Origin: JBOGFI01 sp050743365
GTDB lineage: Bacteria > Actinomycetota > Acidimicrobiia > IMCC26256 > JACDBD01
DNA length: 35,646 bases
Reading direction: 5' to 3'
Assembly: GCA_050743365.1 (NCBI GenBank)
Contig: JBOGFI010000252.1
Location: 1 to 35,646, forward strand
Shown here: positions 1 through 7,897 of the stretch, in pieces
Numbering within the stretch: the stretch's first letter is position 1
Layout: the number at the start of each line of letters is the position of its first letter
Translations under genes and position numbers: made by a program
Notes under the pieces: model-generated
The model's database searches: none
Told to the model about the DNA's origin: nothing
The model's input: the letters and a program-made list of their open reading frames with translations, nothing else

Positions 1-1242
1 GAGCTCGCCGATCGCCTCGACCAGGGTGGACGGCACGCGGGGCACGTCCTCGGCCTCGTAGGCGTTGCCCCGGAACTCGGCGCCGGGGTCGAGGCGGTGC
101 TCGATGCCGTGCAGCCCGGCGGCGATGGTGGCGGCGTAAGCAAGATACGGGTTGCAGTCGCCCCCCGGGATGCGCGACTCGATCCGCAGGGACGGGCCGT
201 GACCCACCAGGCGCAGCCCGCAGGTGCGGTTGTCGTTGCCCCAGACCACCGCGGTCGGCGCCCACGATCCCGGCTGGTACCGCTTGTACGAGTTGACGTA
301 GGGCGCGAAGAGGTAGGAGAGCTCGCGGGCGGTGGCGAGCAGGCCGCCGAGGTAGTGACGGAACGGCCCCGAGAGGTGGTCGGGGGCGACGTCGTCGTGG
401 TCGAGCGGGTCGGCGCCGTCGGCGCTCCACAGGCTCGAGTGGAGATGGCATGAGTTGCCGGTCTCGTCCATCGAGTACTTGGCCATGAAAGTGATCGACC
501 GGTCGTTGAGCGCGGCGATCTCCTTGGCGCCGTTCTTGTAGATGACGTGGCGGTCGGCCATCTCGACCGGATCGGCGTAGCGCAGGTTGATCTCGTGCTG
601 GCCCCGGCCCGCCTCGCCCTTCGAGAACTCGACGGGGACGCCGGCGGCGTCCATGGCGTTGCGGATCTGGCGGATGAGGTACTCGTCCTTCGTCGTCTGG
701 AGGATGTGGTAGTCCTCGATCACGCTCGAGTGCGGGGTGAGCCCGGCGTAGCCCCTGGCGGCGGCGTCGTCGTAGGAGTCCTTGAACAGGTAGAACTCGA
801 GCTCCGAGCCGCACTTCACCGAGTAGCCGGCGTCGGCGGCGCGCTCGATCTGTCGTTGCAGCACTCGACGTGGCGACACCTCCACCGGCTCGCCGGTCTC
901 CTCGTCGAGCAGGTCGCAGAGCACGAGGGCGGTCTTCTCGAGCCACGGCACCGTCCGCAGCGTGGCGAGGTCGGGCGCGAGGCGGAAGTCGCCGTAGCCC
1001 TGCTCCCAGTTGGCGAACCGGTAGCCGGGGAGGGGCTCCATCTCGACGTCGACGGCGAGCAGGTAGTTGCACGCCTCGATGCCGCCCGCCCCGCCCAGCA
1101 CCTCGTCGAGGAAGAAGTGGCCCGTCACCCGCTTGCCCATCAGGCGGCCCTGGAGGTCGGGGAACACCACCAGCACCGTGTCGACGTCGCCGGCGCCGAT
1201 CTTCTCTTCCAGGGTCGTGGTTTCGAGCAAGCCGCGTGTCAT
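1..1242 (-). CDS. Glutamine synthetase family protein (PuuA/type III-like), 3' end outside window
   Basis: The encoded protein should ligate ammonia or an amine to the gamma-carboxyl of glutamate using ATP. 414 residues are visible and the C-terminus lies beyond the left edge. The N-terminal beta-grasp domain occupies about residues 15-110. The catalytic domain follows, with the metal-binding SELEFYLF strand at 146-153 (E147 and E149), then EAGRGQHEINLRY, HLHSSLW and the late signature RIESRIPGGDCNPYL. This last form, rather than the classical NRSA motif, is typical of gamma-glutamylputrescine-synthetase-like members of the family. I chose the ATG at 1242 because GGGAG lies 5 nt upstream; an in-frame ATG at 1254 is possible but sits too close to its GAGGAG. 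An SDR gene lies 37 bp upstream on the same strand. The family is secure; the amine substrate is not known. Confidence 0.9.
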   Translation of the reverse strand, partial: MTRGLLETTTLEEKIGAGDVDTVLVVFPDLQGRLMGKRVTGHFFLDEVLGGAGGIEACNYLLAVDVEMEPLPGYRFANWEQGYGDFRLAPDLATLRTVPWLEKTALVLCDLLDEETGEPVEVSPRRVLQRQIERAADAGYSVKCGSELEFYLFKDSYDDAAARGYAGLTPHSSVIEDYHILQTTKDEYLIRQIRNAMDAAGVPVEFSKGEAGRGQHEINLRYADPVEMADRHVIYKNGAKEIAALNDRSITFMAKYSMDETGNSCHLHSSLWSADGADPLDHDDVAPDHLSGPFRHYLGGLLATARELSYLFAPYVNSYKRYQPGSWAPTAVVWGNDNRTCGLRLVGHGPSLRIESRIPGGDCNPYLAYAATIAAGLHGIEHRLDPGAEFRGNAYEAEDVPRVPSTLVEAIGEL

Positions 1243-1279
1243 GAGGGCTCCCATTCTCCTCGCTCAGGCCCGGATCCGC

Positions 1280-2056
1280 TCACTCGGGGGTGACGTAGGC
1301 GGCGGTGATGCCGCCGTCGACGACGAGGGCGGCGCCGGTCATGAACGACGACTCGTCGGACGCGAGGAAGAGCGCGGCCCGGGCCAGCTCCTCGGCGCGG
1401 CCCAGGCGGCCCATCGGGATGTGGACCAAGCGGCGCGCCCGCCGCTCGGGATCGGCCATGAGCTCGGCCAGCATCGGTGTCTCGATCGGGCCCGGGCACA
1501 GCGCGTTCGCGCGGATACCACGCCGGGCGTACTCGACCGCAATCTCGCGCGTCATCGACAGCACGCCGCCCTTGCTGGCGGTGTACGCGATCTGGGCGGT
1601 GGCCGCGCCCATCAGCGCCACGAACGACGCCACGTTCACGATCGTGCCGCCGCCGGAGTCGAGCATCGCCGGGATGCCGTGCCTGCAGCCGAGCCACACG
1701 CCCTTGAGGTTGACGGCCATCACCCGCTCCCAGGTGGCCTCGGGCGTCTCGAGCGTCCCGCCGTCGTCGGCCGGGAAGATCCCCGCATTGTTGTAGAGCA
1801 CGTGGAGGCCGCCGTGTTTCGAGGTGGCGAAGCGCACCATCGCCTCGACCTGCACCGCGTCGGACACGTCGACCTGCACGAACGCGGCGTCGCCACCCGC
1901 GGCGCGCACCGCGTCGACCGTGCCCGTGCCCGCGTCCTCGGCCGCGTCGGCGACCACGACGCGGGCACCCTCGGCGGCGAACAGCTCGGCCGCGGTCCGG
2001 CCCATGCCGGCGCCGGCACCGGTGATGAGCGCCACCTTCCCGTCGAGGCGTTCCAC
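1280..2056 (-). CDS. SDR family NAD(P)-dependent oxidoreductase
   Basis: This is a classical short-chain dehydrogenase/reductase of 258 residues, the usual family length. It should oxidise an alcohol or reduce a ketone with NAD(P). The cofactor motif TGAGAGMG is at about residues 13-20 and NNAG is near 90. The catalytic Ser-Tyr-Lys set appears as NVASF followed by YTASK. The C-terminus carries the common FMTGAALVVDGG motif. It starts with GTG at 2056, with TAGGAG five bases upstream. It faces a divergent LLM oxidoreductase gene, with start codons about 38 bp apart. It could feed the glutamine-synthetase-like gene downstream or act in acyl-CoA catabolism; the substrate cannot be inferred. Confidence 0.93.
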   Translation of the reverse strand: MERLDGKVALITGAGAGMGRTAAELFAAEGARVVVADAAEDAGTGTVDAVRAAGGDAAFVQVDVSDAVQVEAMVRFATSKHGGLHVLYNNAGIFPADDGGTLETPEATWERVMAVNLKGVWLGCRHGIPAMLDSGGGTIVNVASFVALMGAATAQIAYTASKGGVLSMTREIAVEYARRGIRANALCPGPIETPMLAELMADPERRARRLVHIPMGRLGRAEELARAALFLASDESSFMTGAALVVDGGITAAYVTPE

Positions 2057-2094
2057 GCCTGCTCCTATGATCCGCGGCTGAGGCGCAGGGGGGA

Positions 2095-3003
2095 TTGTTG
2101 CAGGTCTCCATCACGATCTCGGGTCTCACCCGGCTCTTCGGCGACGACCTCGCGGGTGTGCTCGACACCGCGCGCGCAGCTGACGAAGCGGGGATCCATC
2201 AGCTCGTGCTGCCCGACCATGTCACGATCGGCCCTGGTCTCGACGGCTACCCGTTCGCCGACCGGTTCCCGTTCCCGCCCGAGGAGCCGTGGCTCGAGCC
2301 GCTCACCGCGCTGGCCGCGATCGCCGGCGCGACGGAGCGGGTCCGCATCGGGACCGGCGTCCTCATCGCGCCGCTGCGCCCGGCTGTTCTGCTGGCCAAG
2401 ACGGCGGCGACCCTCGACGTGCTGAGTCGCGGGCGCCTCGACCTGGGCGTCGGCACGGGCTGGCAGCCGGAGGAGTTCGACGCGCTCGGCGTCCGCTTCG
2501 TTGGGCGCGGCGCCCGCATGGACGACACGGTGCGCGCCTGCCGGGCCCTGTGGACGCAGGAGCCGCCGGTCTCGTTCTCGTCGGGCACGGTCTCGTTCAC
2601 CGACGTGTGGTGCGAGCCGAGGCCGCTCCAGCCCGGCGGCGTCCCGGTGTGGTTTGGGGGCGGGCCGACCGGGGCGACCGCCCGACGGGTCGCCGAGCTG
2701 GGCGCGGGCTGGCTTCCCCTCGGCGTGATGCCGGACGACCAGCTCGCGGCCGGGATCGGCCTCATCCGGGCCGCCTGCGAGGCGGCGGGCCGCGACCCCG
2801 CGGCGGTGGGTGTGCGAGCCGGCATCCCGGTCGTCACCGGCGACCGCGGTCGCGTCGACGTCGAGCGCACCTTCGCGCCGGTGCCCGCCCTGGCCTCGCT
2901 CGGGGTCACCTCGGTCTCGCTCGCGCTCGGCCGGTTCCTGCGCGACCGGGCCGATGTGCGGCCGTTCCTCGAGGAGGTGGGCACGGCGTCCGCTGACCGC
3001 TGA
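2095..3003 (+). CDS. LLM class F420-dependent oxidoreductase
   Basis: This is a luciferase-like TIM-barrel protein of about 302 residues that should use coenzyme F420 (or FMN) for hydride transfer. The key segment GRLDLGVGTGWQPEEFDALG follows the VRIGTGV strand, and both are typical of the actinobacterial F420-dependent LLM group. The start is a TTG at 2095 or 2098. An AGGGGGGA Shine-Dalgarno at 2087-2094 favours 2098. A possible -10 box, TATGAT, lies at 2066-2071. The gene is divergent from the SDR at 1280-2056 and is followed 31 bp later by a secreted peptidase gene with its own promoter. Family certain, substrate unknown. Confidence 0.92.
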   Translation: MLQVSITISGLTRLFGDDLAGVLDTARAADEAGIHQLVLPDHVTIGPGLDGYPFADRFPFPPEEPWLEPLTALAAIAGATERVRIGTGVLIAPLRPAVLLAKTAATLDVLSRGRLDLGVGTGWQPEEFDALGVRFVGRGARMDDTVRACRALWTQEPPVSFSSGTVSFTDVWCEPRPLQPGGVPVWFGGGPTGATARRVAELGAGWLPLGVMPDDQLAAGIGLIRAACEAAGRDPAAVGVRAGIPVVTGDRGRVDVERTFAPVPALASLGVTSVSLALGRFLRDRADVRPFLEEVGTASADR

Positions 3004-3021
3004 GGGGAGGCTGTGGCCTCG

Positions 3022-3027
3022 TAGGCT
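3022..3027 (+). promoter_or_regulatory. Putative -10 box (TAGGCT) of a leaderless promoter
   Basis: TAGGCT fits the actinobacterial TANNNT -10 consensus and ends 7 nt before the GTG at 3035. No Shine-Dalgarno precedes that GTG, so transcription probably starts at or next to the start codon. Confidence 0.55.
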
Positions 3028-3034
3028 CTCGGAC

Positions 3035-4576
3035 GTGCGTGCCCCCCGCGCCCACGTGCGTCTCGCCTCGGCCGTCGCCGCGATGATGCTCCTGGCCGCG
3101 TCGTGCACCGACGACGATCCTCGCGTCCTGCGCCCCCGGCCGCGCGACCGGGAACCGACGACGACGAGCCGCCCCGCCGACACCACGCTCGACGACACCA
3201 CGCTCGACGACACCACGCTGGAGTGGCGCGAGTGCGACGGCGGCGAGTGCGCCGACCTCACGGTGCCGCTCGACTACCAGGATCCCGCCGGAACGACGAT
3301 CGAGGTGGCCCTCATCCGGCTGCCCGCGCGCGAGCCCGACCGGCGGATCGGCTCGCTGCTCGTGAACCCCGGCGGCCCCGGCGCATCCGGGGTCGATTTC
3401 GTGCGCAACTCGGGGTTCGCCTTTCCCGACGAGTTGCTCGACCGGTTCGACCTCATCGGCTTCGACCCGCGAGGAACGGGCGAGACCGTTCCGGTCTCGT
3501 GCGTCGAGAGCCTCGACGACGTGCTCGCGCTCGACTATTCGCCCGACTCGCCCGGCGAGCGGGTGGCGCTGGAGGCGGGGGTGCGCGAGCTGACCGATGC
3601 CTGCGCAGCGGGCAACGCGGACGTGCTGCCCCACATCTCGAGCCAGGACACCGTGCGCGACATGGACCGGATCCGCCAGGCCATCGGCGACGCGAAGCTC
3701 ACCTACGTCGGCTTCTCGTACGGCACCTACCTCGGCGCGCTGTATGCCAACTTCTTCCCCGACAAGGTCAGGGCGCTCGTCCTCGACGGCGCCGTCGACC
3801 CCGAGCTCAGCTCCATCGAGACGAACCTCCAGCAGGCGGCCGGGTTCGAGCGCTCGTTGAGCGCGTTCCTCGACCGGTGCTCCGAGGACGAGGACTGTGC
3901 CATCCACAACGGTGGTGAGCCGCACCGGGCGTTCGACGAGCTCGTCGTCGCGGTCGACGGCAGCCCGCTGCCGGCCGCGGACGGCCGCCGCCTAGGTCCC
4001 AACGAGCTCGACCTCGGCGTGGCCCAGGCGTTGTACGCGGGCGAGCTGGGCTGGGGGGAGCTGGCCGACGCGCTCGGTGCTGCCGCCGACGGCGACGGCA
4101 CCGAGCTGCTCGCCCTCTCCGACCAGTACACCCGCCGGCGCGACGACGGGACCTACGGGGGCCTGCTCGAGTCGTTCTGGGCCATCGGGTGCATCGACGG
4201 GCCCTCCATCGGGCCTCCGGGGGACTTCCCGGCGCTCGAGGACGAGTTCCAGCAGGCCGCGCCCCGCTTCGGGGTCACCTTCCTCTACTCGGGGCTGGTG
4301 TGCTCGTACTGGCCGGTCGAGCCGGCGCCCGACCCCGGCCCGCTCACCGCCCCCGGCGCCGATCCGATCCTCGTGGTCGGCACCACCGGCGACCCGGCGA
4401 CGCCCTTCCAGTGGGCGGAGTCGCTGGCCGGTGCGCTCGACTCGGGTGTGCTCGTGGCCGCCGAGGGGGAGCAGCACACGTCGGTGTTCTTCGCCGGCAA
4501 CTCCTGCCTCGACCGGATCGCCCTGCGTTACCTCATCGCCCTCGCGGTCCCGGACGACGGCACGCGCTGCGAGTAG
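3035..4576 (+). CDS. Secreted alpha/beta-hydrolase, tripeptidyl-aminopeptidase-like lipoprotein
   Basis: The 513-residue protein belongs to the S33 alpha/beta-hydrolase group with a TAP-like C-terminal domain and probably cleaves peptides or esters outside the membrane. It begins VRAPRAHVRLASAVAAMMLL and then AASC, a signal peptide with a lipobox-like cysteine near residue 24, although the -3 residue is Ala rather than Leu. An acidic Thr-rich linker follows, including a triplicated DTTLD unit. The oxyanion-type motif NPGGPGASG is near 111. The nucleophile elbow is GFSYG (S228), and D453 in TTGDPATP and H481 in EGEQHTS complete the triad. GTG at 3035 is the start that places the signal peptide at the N-terminus. 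It is a single-gene unit, convergent with the dehydrogenase gene 3 bp downstream. Confidence 0.88.
   Translation: MRAPRAHVRLASAVAAMMLLAASCTDDDPRVLRPRPRDREPTTTSRPADTTLDDTTLDDTTLEWRECDGGECADLTVPLDYQDPAGTTIEVALIRLPAREPDRRIGSLLVNPGGPGASGVDFVRNSGFAFPDELLDRFDLIGFDPRGTGETVPVSCVESLDDVLALDYSPDSPGERVALEAGVRELTDACAAGNADVLPHISSQDTVRDMDRIRQAIGDAKLTYVGFSYGTYLGALYANFFPDKVRALVLDGAVDPELSSIETNLQQAAGFERSLSAFLDRCSEDEDCAIHNGGEPHRAFDELVVAVDGSPLPAADGRRLGPNELDLGVAQALYAGELGWGELADALGAAADGDGTELLALSDQYTRRRDDGTYGGLLESFWAIGCIDGPSIGPPGDFPALEDEFQQAAPRFGVTFLYSGLVCSYWPVEPAPDPGPLTAPGADPILVVGTTGDPATPFQWAESLAGALDSGVLVAAEGEQHTSVFFAGNSCLDRIALRYLIALAVPDDGTRCE
3179..3220 (+). repeat. 15-bp tandem repeat coding DTTLD units
   Basis: About 2.8 copies of a 15-bp unit encode DTTLD-DTTLD-DTTL just after the signal peptide of the lipoprotein. 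The copies are almost identical at the DNA level, so the spacer could change length by slippage without shifting the reading frame. Confidence 0.8.
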
Positions 4577-4579
4577 CGC

Positions 4580-5707
4580 TCAGTCGAGCACGCTCGCGGC
4601 GACGCGCTCCTCGAGCTCGCGCGTGTCCCACCACGAGAGCTGGAGCTGCTTGGCGCGGCGGAAGTAGAGCTGGATGTCGTAGTCGACCGTGAACCCGACC
4701 CCGCCGAACACCTGCTGCGCCATGGCGGTGACGTCCCGGAAGGTCTGGCACGCGAAAAGCTTCGCCATCGGGGCGAGCCGGTCGACGGGCCTGCCCTCGC
4801 TGCGGGCCCAGCCCGCCTCGTAGACGAGGGTGCGGCCGCCGTCGACGGCGGTGGTCGCGTCGGCGAGATAGTGGGCGATCGCCTGGAAGGCGCCGAGCGG
4901 CTTGTCGAACTGGTGACGCTGCTTCGCGTACTCGACGGTGATCTCGAGCGCGTAGCCGGCGCCGCCGATCGCCTGGGCGGCGAGGAGGATCACGCCGTCG
5001 AGCATGGCGGCGTCCCACGACGCCCAGCCCGGTCTGCCGTCGCCGAGGCGGTCGGTGGCGGGCACGCCGACGTCGCCGAGGTCGACGCGGTACTGCGCGT
5101 CCGACGCGAGGCTCAGCTCCTGGGTCAGCTCGACACCGGGCGCGGTGGGGTCCACGAGCAACAGGTCGACGTCGGCGGCGCCCTCGCCGGTGCGAGCAAG
5201 CACCAGCAGGCGGTCGGCGGCGCGGGCGCACTGCACGTGACGCTTCGTGCCCGAGAGGCGGTAGCTTCCCCTGATAGCCGGCTGAGCCCGGAGCTGCACG
5301 CCGCCGGCGCCGAACCCGCCGTCGGGCTCGAGCCAGGCGGGCGTGAGAATCGTCTCGCCGGCGGCGATGCGGGGGAGCCACTCGCGCCGTTGCGCGTCGC
5401 TCCCGGTGCGGGCGATGACCCCACCGCTCATCACCGTGCTCACGAAGTGCGGGGAGGGGGCGAGGGCCCGGCCGAGCTCCTCGTAGACGACCACGGCGTC
5501 GAGCAGCGACATGCCCGCGCCGCCGTGCTCCTCGGGGAGGAGGAGCCCGCACAGGTCGAGCTGGGCGAGCTGCTCCCACAGCTTCTCGGGGTACCCGACC
5601 GGGTCGTCCTCGAGCTCGCGCACCACCGTGAGCGGGGCGTGCTGCTCGCACACACCCCGTACCGTCTCGCGGAGCATCTCCTGTTCGGGGCTGAAGTCCA
5701 GGTCCAC
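4580..5707 (-). CDS. Acyl-CoA dehydrogenase (subunit of a likely heteromeric pair)
   Basis: This 375-residue FAD-dependent dehydrogenase should introduce an alpha-beta double bond in an acyl-CoA. It begins VDLDFSPEQEMLRETVRG, the standard start of the family. It then has LLLPEEHGGAGMSLLDAVVVYEELGRAL in three adjoining pieces (residues about 50-80), the beta-barrel middle domain, and the C-terminal helical domain with EYAKQRHQFDKPLGAFQAI and QVFGGVGFT. The usual EGT or GTSxIQ catalytic loop is absent; the corresponding segment reads YDIQLYFRRAKQLQ, as in beta-type subunits. GTG at 5707 has GGAGG eight bases upstream. It is the last gene of the minus-strand operon starting at 9079, 23 bp after the MaoC gene. 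The dehydrogenase at 7898-9079 is the likely partner, by inference from operon membership. Confidence 0.92.
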   Translation of the reverse strand: MDLDFSPEQEMLRETVRGVCEQHAPLTVVRELEDDPVGYPEKLWEQLAQLDLCGLLLPEEHGGAGMSLLDAVVVYEELGRALAPSPHFVSTVMSGGVIARTGSDAQRREWLPRIAAGETILTPAWLEPDGGFGAGGVQLRAQPAIRGSYRLSGTKRHVQCARAADRLLVLARTGEGAADVDLLLVDPTAPGVELTQELSLASDAQYRVDLGDVGVPATDRLGDGRPGWASWDAAMLDGVILLAAQAIGGAGYALEITVEYAKQRHQFDKPLGAFQAIAHYLADATTAVDGGRTLVYEAGWARSEGRPVDRLAPMAKLFACQTFRDVTAMAQQVFGGVGFTVDYDIQLYFRRAKQLQLSWWDTRELEERVAASVLD

Positions 5708-5730
5708 GGGGCGAGCCTCCGTCCGGTCCG

Positions 5731-6216
5731 TCAGGGGCGCCAGCGGTCGGCGGGGCGGCTCCAGGGGTTGGGGTCTTGGGCGGTGGGCAGCGCCACCCGC
5801 GCCGCGCACTCGGTGACCGTCGCGTCGCCCACCGCGAGCGTGAGCCCCAGGTCGACCCACCCGCAGCCGGTCTCGTCGACCTCGACCCGCCGCACCGCGC
5901 CGGAGAACACCATCGTGTCGCCCGGGAACACCGATCCGATCATCCGGAAGGTCATGCGGCCCAGCCGGCCCCGGGGCCCGGTCCAGTCGGTCACGTACCG
6001 CTCGAACCACGCCGCCTGGGTCGGGGTGTTCATGAAGATGTCCTTGGTGCCGTTGCGGTGCACCGCGAAGTGGTGATCGTGGTGCATGGGCCGCCAATCC
6101 CGGCTCGCGAGCGCGCCGAGCACGATGGTCGTGGTGGTCACGTCGTAGGAGAGCGGCGGGAGCGCGTCGCCCTCCCGAACGGCGTCGAGGGTGAGGCCGG
6201 TCACCGCGGTCGGCAT
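5731..6216 (-). CDS. MaoC-like hot-dog dehydratase, C-terminal-type subunit
   Basis: The 161-residue single hot-dog protein should hydrate an enoyl-CoA. The hydratase-2-like segment ASRDWRPMHHDHHFA (about residues 38-52) supplies the candidate catalytic Asp and His. It is followed by GTKDIFMNTPTQAAWFERYV, as in MaoC-like subunits of two-gene hydratases. The ATG at 6216 overlaps the stop of the preceding gene by one base (TGATG), so the two should be made together. The preceding protein carries the N-terminal FAS1-like dehydratase domain, so a heterodimer is likely. Similar split pairs act in mycobacterial steroid side-chain degradation (ChsH1/ChsH2 type). The exact substrate is unknown. Confidence 0.88.
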   Translation of the reverse strand: MPTAVTGLTLDAVREGDALPPLSYDVTTTTIVLGALASRDWRPMHHDHHFAVHRNGTKDIFMNTPTQAAWFERYVTDWTGPRGRLGRMTFRMIGSVFPGDTMVFSGAVRRVEVDETGCGWVDLGLTLAVGDATVTECAARVALPTAQDPNPWSRPADRWRP

Positions 6217-6728
6217 CACGCCTGCCTGCGGTATCCGAAGCCGGTGTAGGACTCCACGCCCACGAGCTCGCCCCGCTGGTTGCGGTACTCGACGTCGATC
6301 ACCCAGAAGCGGCCCGCGCCGAGCTTCGTCGTCTTCTCGTCGCTCACCGACCGGAGGATCTGGCGGGTCGAGAGGCGGTCGCCGGGTCGGACCGGCTCGT
6401 GGAAGACGAGCGTGTTGTCGGTCATCACCGCCTCGGGGAGGTCGAAGCGCTCCTTGAGGTCGAAGTGGACCTGGAGCGGGAGGCGGGCGGATGTGCGCCC
6501 GGGGGCCCAGTGGTGGGGCCGGAACGACACCGACAGCATCGTGGGCGGGGCGATCGGCCCGCCGGTGACCTCGGCGGCGACGCCGTCGTCCCAGAAGAGG
6601 GGGTTGCCGTTCTCGACCGATGCGCACGTCGTCCAGACATAGCCGCGCTCGACCGGGATCTCGCTCTCCTCCGCGTACTGCACCCGCCCGATCAGGGCCT
6701 CGACGCCGGATGGCAGGCCTTCGCTCAC
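6216..6728 (-). CDS. MaoC N-terminal-domain (FAS1-like dehydratase) subunit
   Basis: This 170-residue hot-dog protein corresponds to the N-terminal dehydratase half of fused MaoC hydratases. Visible landmarks are EIPVERGYVWTTCASVENGN near residues 25-45, then GGPIAPPTM and SFRPHHWAPGR. The C-terminal strand reads WVIDVEYRNQRGELVG. It starts with GTG at 6728, which overlaps the CoA-transferase stop as GTGA, and its own TGA overlaps the next ATG. This unbroken coupling indicates stoichiometric synthesis with the partner at 5731-6216. It probably contributes to acyl-CoA binding in a heterodimer, by analogy with ChsH1/ChsH2-type enzymes. Confidence 0.87.
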   Translation of the reverse strand: MSEGLPSGVEALIGRVQYAEESEIPVERGYVWTTCASVENGNPLFWDDGVAAEVTGGPIAPPTMLSVSFRPHHWAPGRTSARLPLQVHFDLKERFDLPEAVMTDNTLVFHEPVRPGDRLSTRQILRSVSDEKTTKLGAGRFWVIDVEYRNQRGELVGVESYTGFGYRRQA

Positions 6729-7897
6729 GCGATGACTCCCTCCTCGAGCAGCGTGCGGCGCTCGTCGGCGGAGAGGCCGGCCCCGGCGAGCAGCCCGTCG
6801 GCGTCGGTGGCGGTGGTCTCGCGCACCGCGTACGGCGCACTCGGCCGGGCGGTCCCGGCGAGCACCGGACCGACCTGCCGGAACGTGCCGTGCTCGGGAT
6901 GCCGGGCCTCGACGAAGGCGCCCCGGGCCGCGAACTGCGGGTCCTCGACGAGCTCGGGCACCGAGTAGACGGGCCCGACGCAGGTGTCGGCGGGCGCGAG
7001 CGCGGCGACCCACTCGTCGCGGTCCCGCGTCCGGAAGGCGGCGGCGAACTCCTCGCGGATCCGGTCCTGTACCGGGTCGTCGGTCTGGTGACCGGCCCAG
7101 CGCTCGAGGCCGAGCGCGCGGCAGAGGTTGGCGTAGAACCGCGGCTCGATCGCCGCCACCGACAGCCACTTGCCGTCGCGAGCCTGGTAGCAGTCGTAGC
7201 AGGCGTAGCGGCCGGTGAGGATGTCGTGGCCCGGCCCGGGGACAGTGCCGGTGGCCAGGTGCTCGTCGACGGCGAGCGCGGTCAAGGCGAGCACACCGTC
7301 GGCCACGGCGACGTCGAGGTAGGCGGGCTCACCGGTGGCGTGACGGCGCACGAGGGCGGCGAGGATGGCGATCACCGCGTGCATCCCGCCACCGGCGGCG
7401 TCGCCGACGGTCGCGCCGGGGATCGGGGGGCCGCCGTCGGGGCGCCGGCCGCTGCAGTCGAGGAAGCCACCCACGGCGAGGTAGTTGAGGTCGTGGCCGG
7501 CCCATCCCGCGTGGGGCCCGTCCTGGCCGTAGCCGCTGGTGGAGCAATACACGATGCGCGGGTTCACCGCCAGCACGTCGTCGTAGGCGATGCCGAGGCG
7601 GGCGACGACCCCGGGCCGGAAGCTCTCGATGATCACGTCGGCGCGGGCGGCGAGGCGCAGGAAGGCGTCCCGGCCGCCGGCGGCCTTGAGGTCCACGAGG
7701 ACGCGCCGCATGCCGCGGTGTGCGCTGTAGGCGAAGAACGGGGGCGTGATCTGCACGTCGCCGCGCGCCGGCACCGGGCCCACCTTCACGACCGTAGCCC
7801 CGTAATCGGCGAGCCACCGTGACGCGCGGGCCGCGGGCCCGACGCTGGCGAAATCGAGCACGGTGACGCCGTCGAGCATCGCGCTACCCACGGGCAC
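6725..7897 (-). CDS. CaiB/BaiF family CoA transferase (class III) or acyl-CoA racemase
   Basis: The 390-residue protein belongs to the class III CoA-transferase family, which includes alpha-methylacyl-CoA racemases. The N-terminus has the usual GVTVLDFASVGPAARASRWLA followed by DYGATVVKV. The IESFRPGVVARLG segment is at about 89-102. The catalytic aspartate is expected at D166 in GATVGDAAGGG. It starts with GTG at 7897 directly after the upstream stop (TGAGTG); ATG 7879 is an alternative, though it would trim little. A racemase would be useful for branched side chains and a transferase for activating or releasing a CoA ester; the sequence does not decide between them. Its place between dehydrogenase and hydratase genes supports a role in beta-oxidation. 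Confidence 0.9.
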   Translation of the reverse strand: MPVGSAMLDGVTVLDFASVGPAARASRWLADYGATVVKVGPVPARGDVQITPPFFAYSAHRGMRRVLVDLKAAGGRDAFLRLAARADVIIESFRPGVVARLGIAYDDVLAVNPRIVYCSTSGYGQDGPHAGWAGHDLNYLAVGGFLDCSGRRPDGGPPIPGATVGDAAGGGMHAVIAILAALVRRHATGEPAYLDVAVADGVLALTALAVDEHLATGTVPGPGHDILTGRYACYDCYQARDGKWLSVAAIEPRFYANLCRALGLERWAGHQTDDPVQDRIREEFAAAFRTRDRDEWVAALAPADTCVGPVYSVPELVEDPQFAARGAFVEARHPEHGTFRQVGPVLAGTARPSAPYAVRETTATDADGLLAGAGLSADERRTLLEEGVIA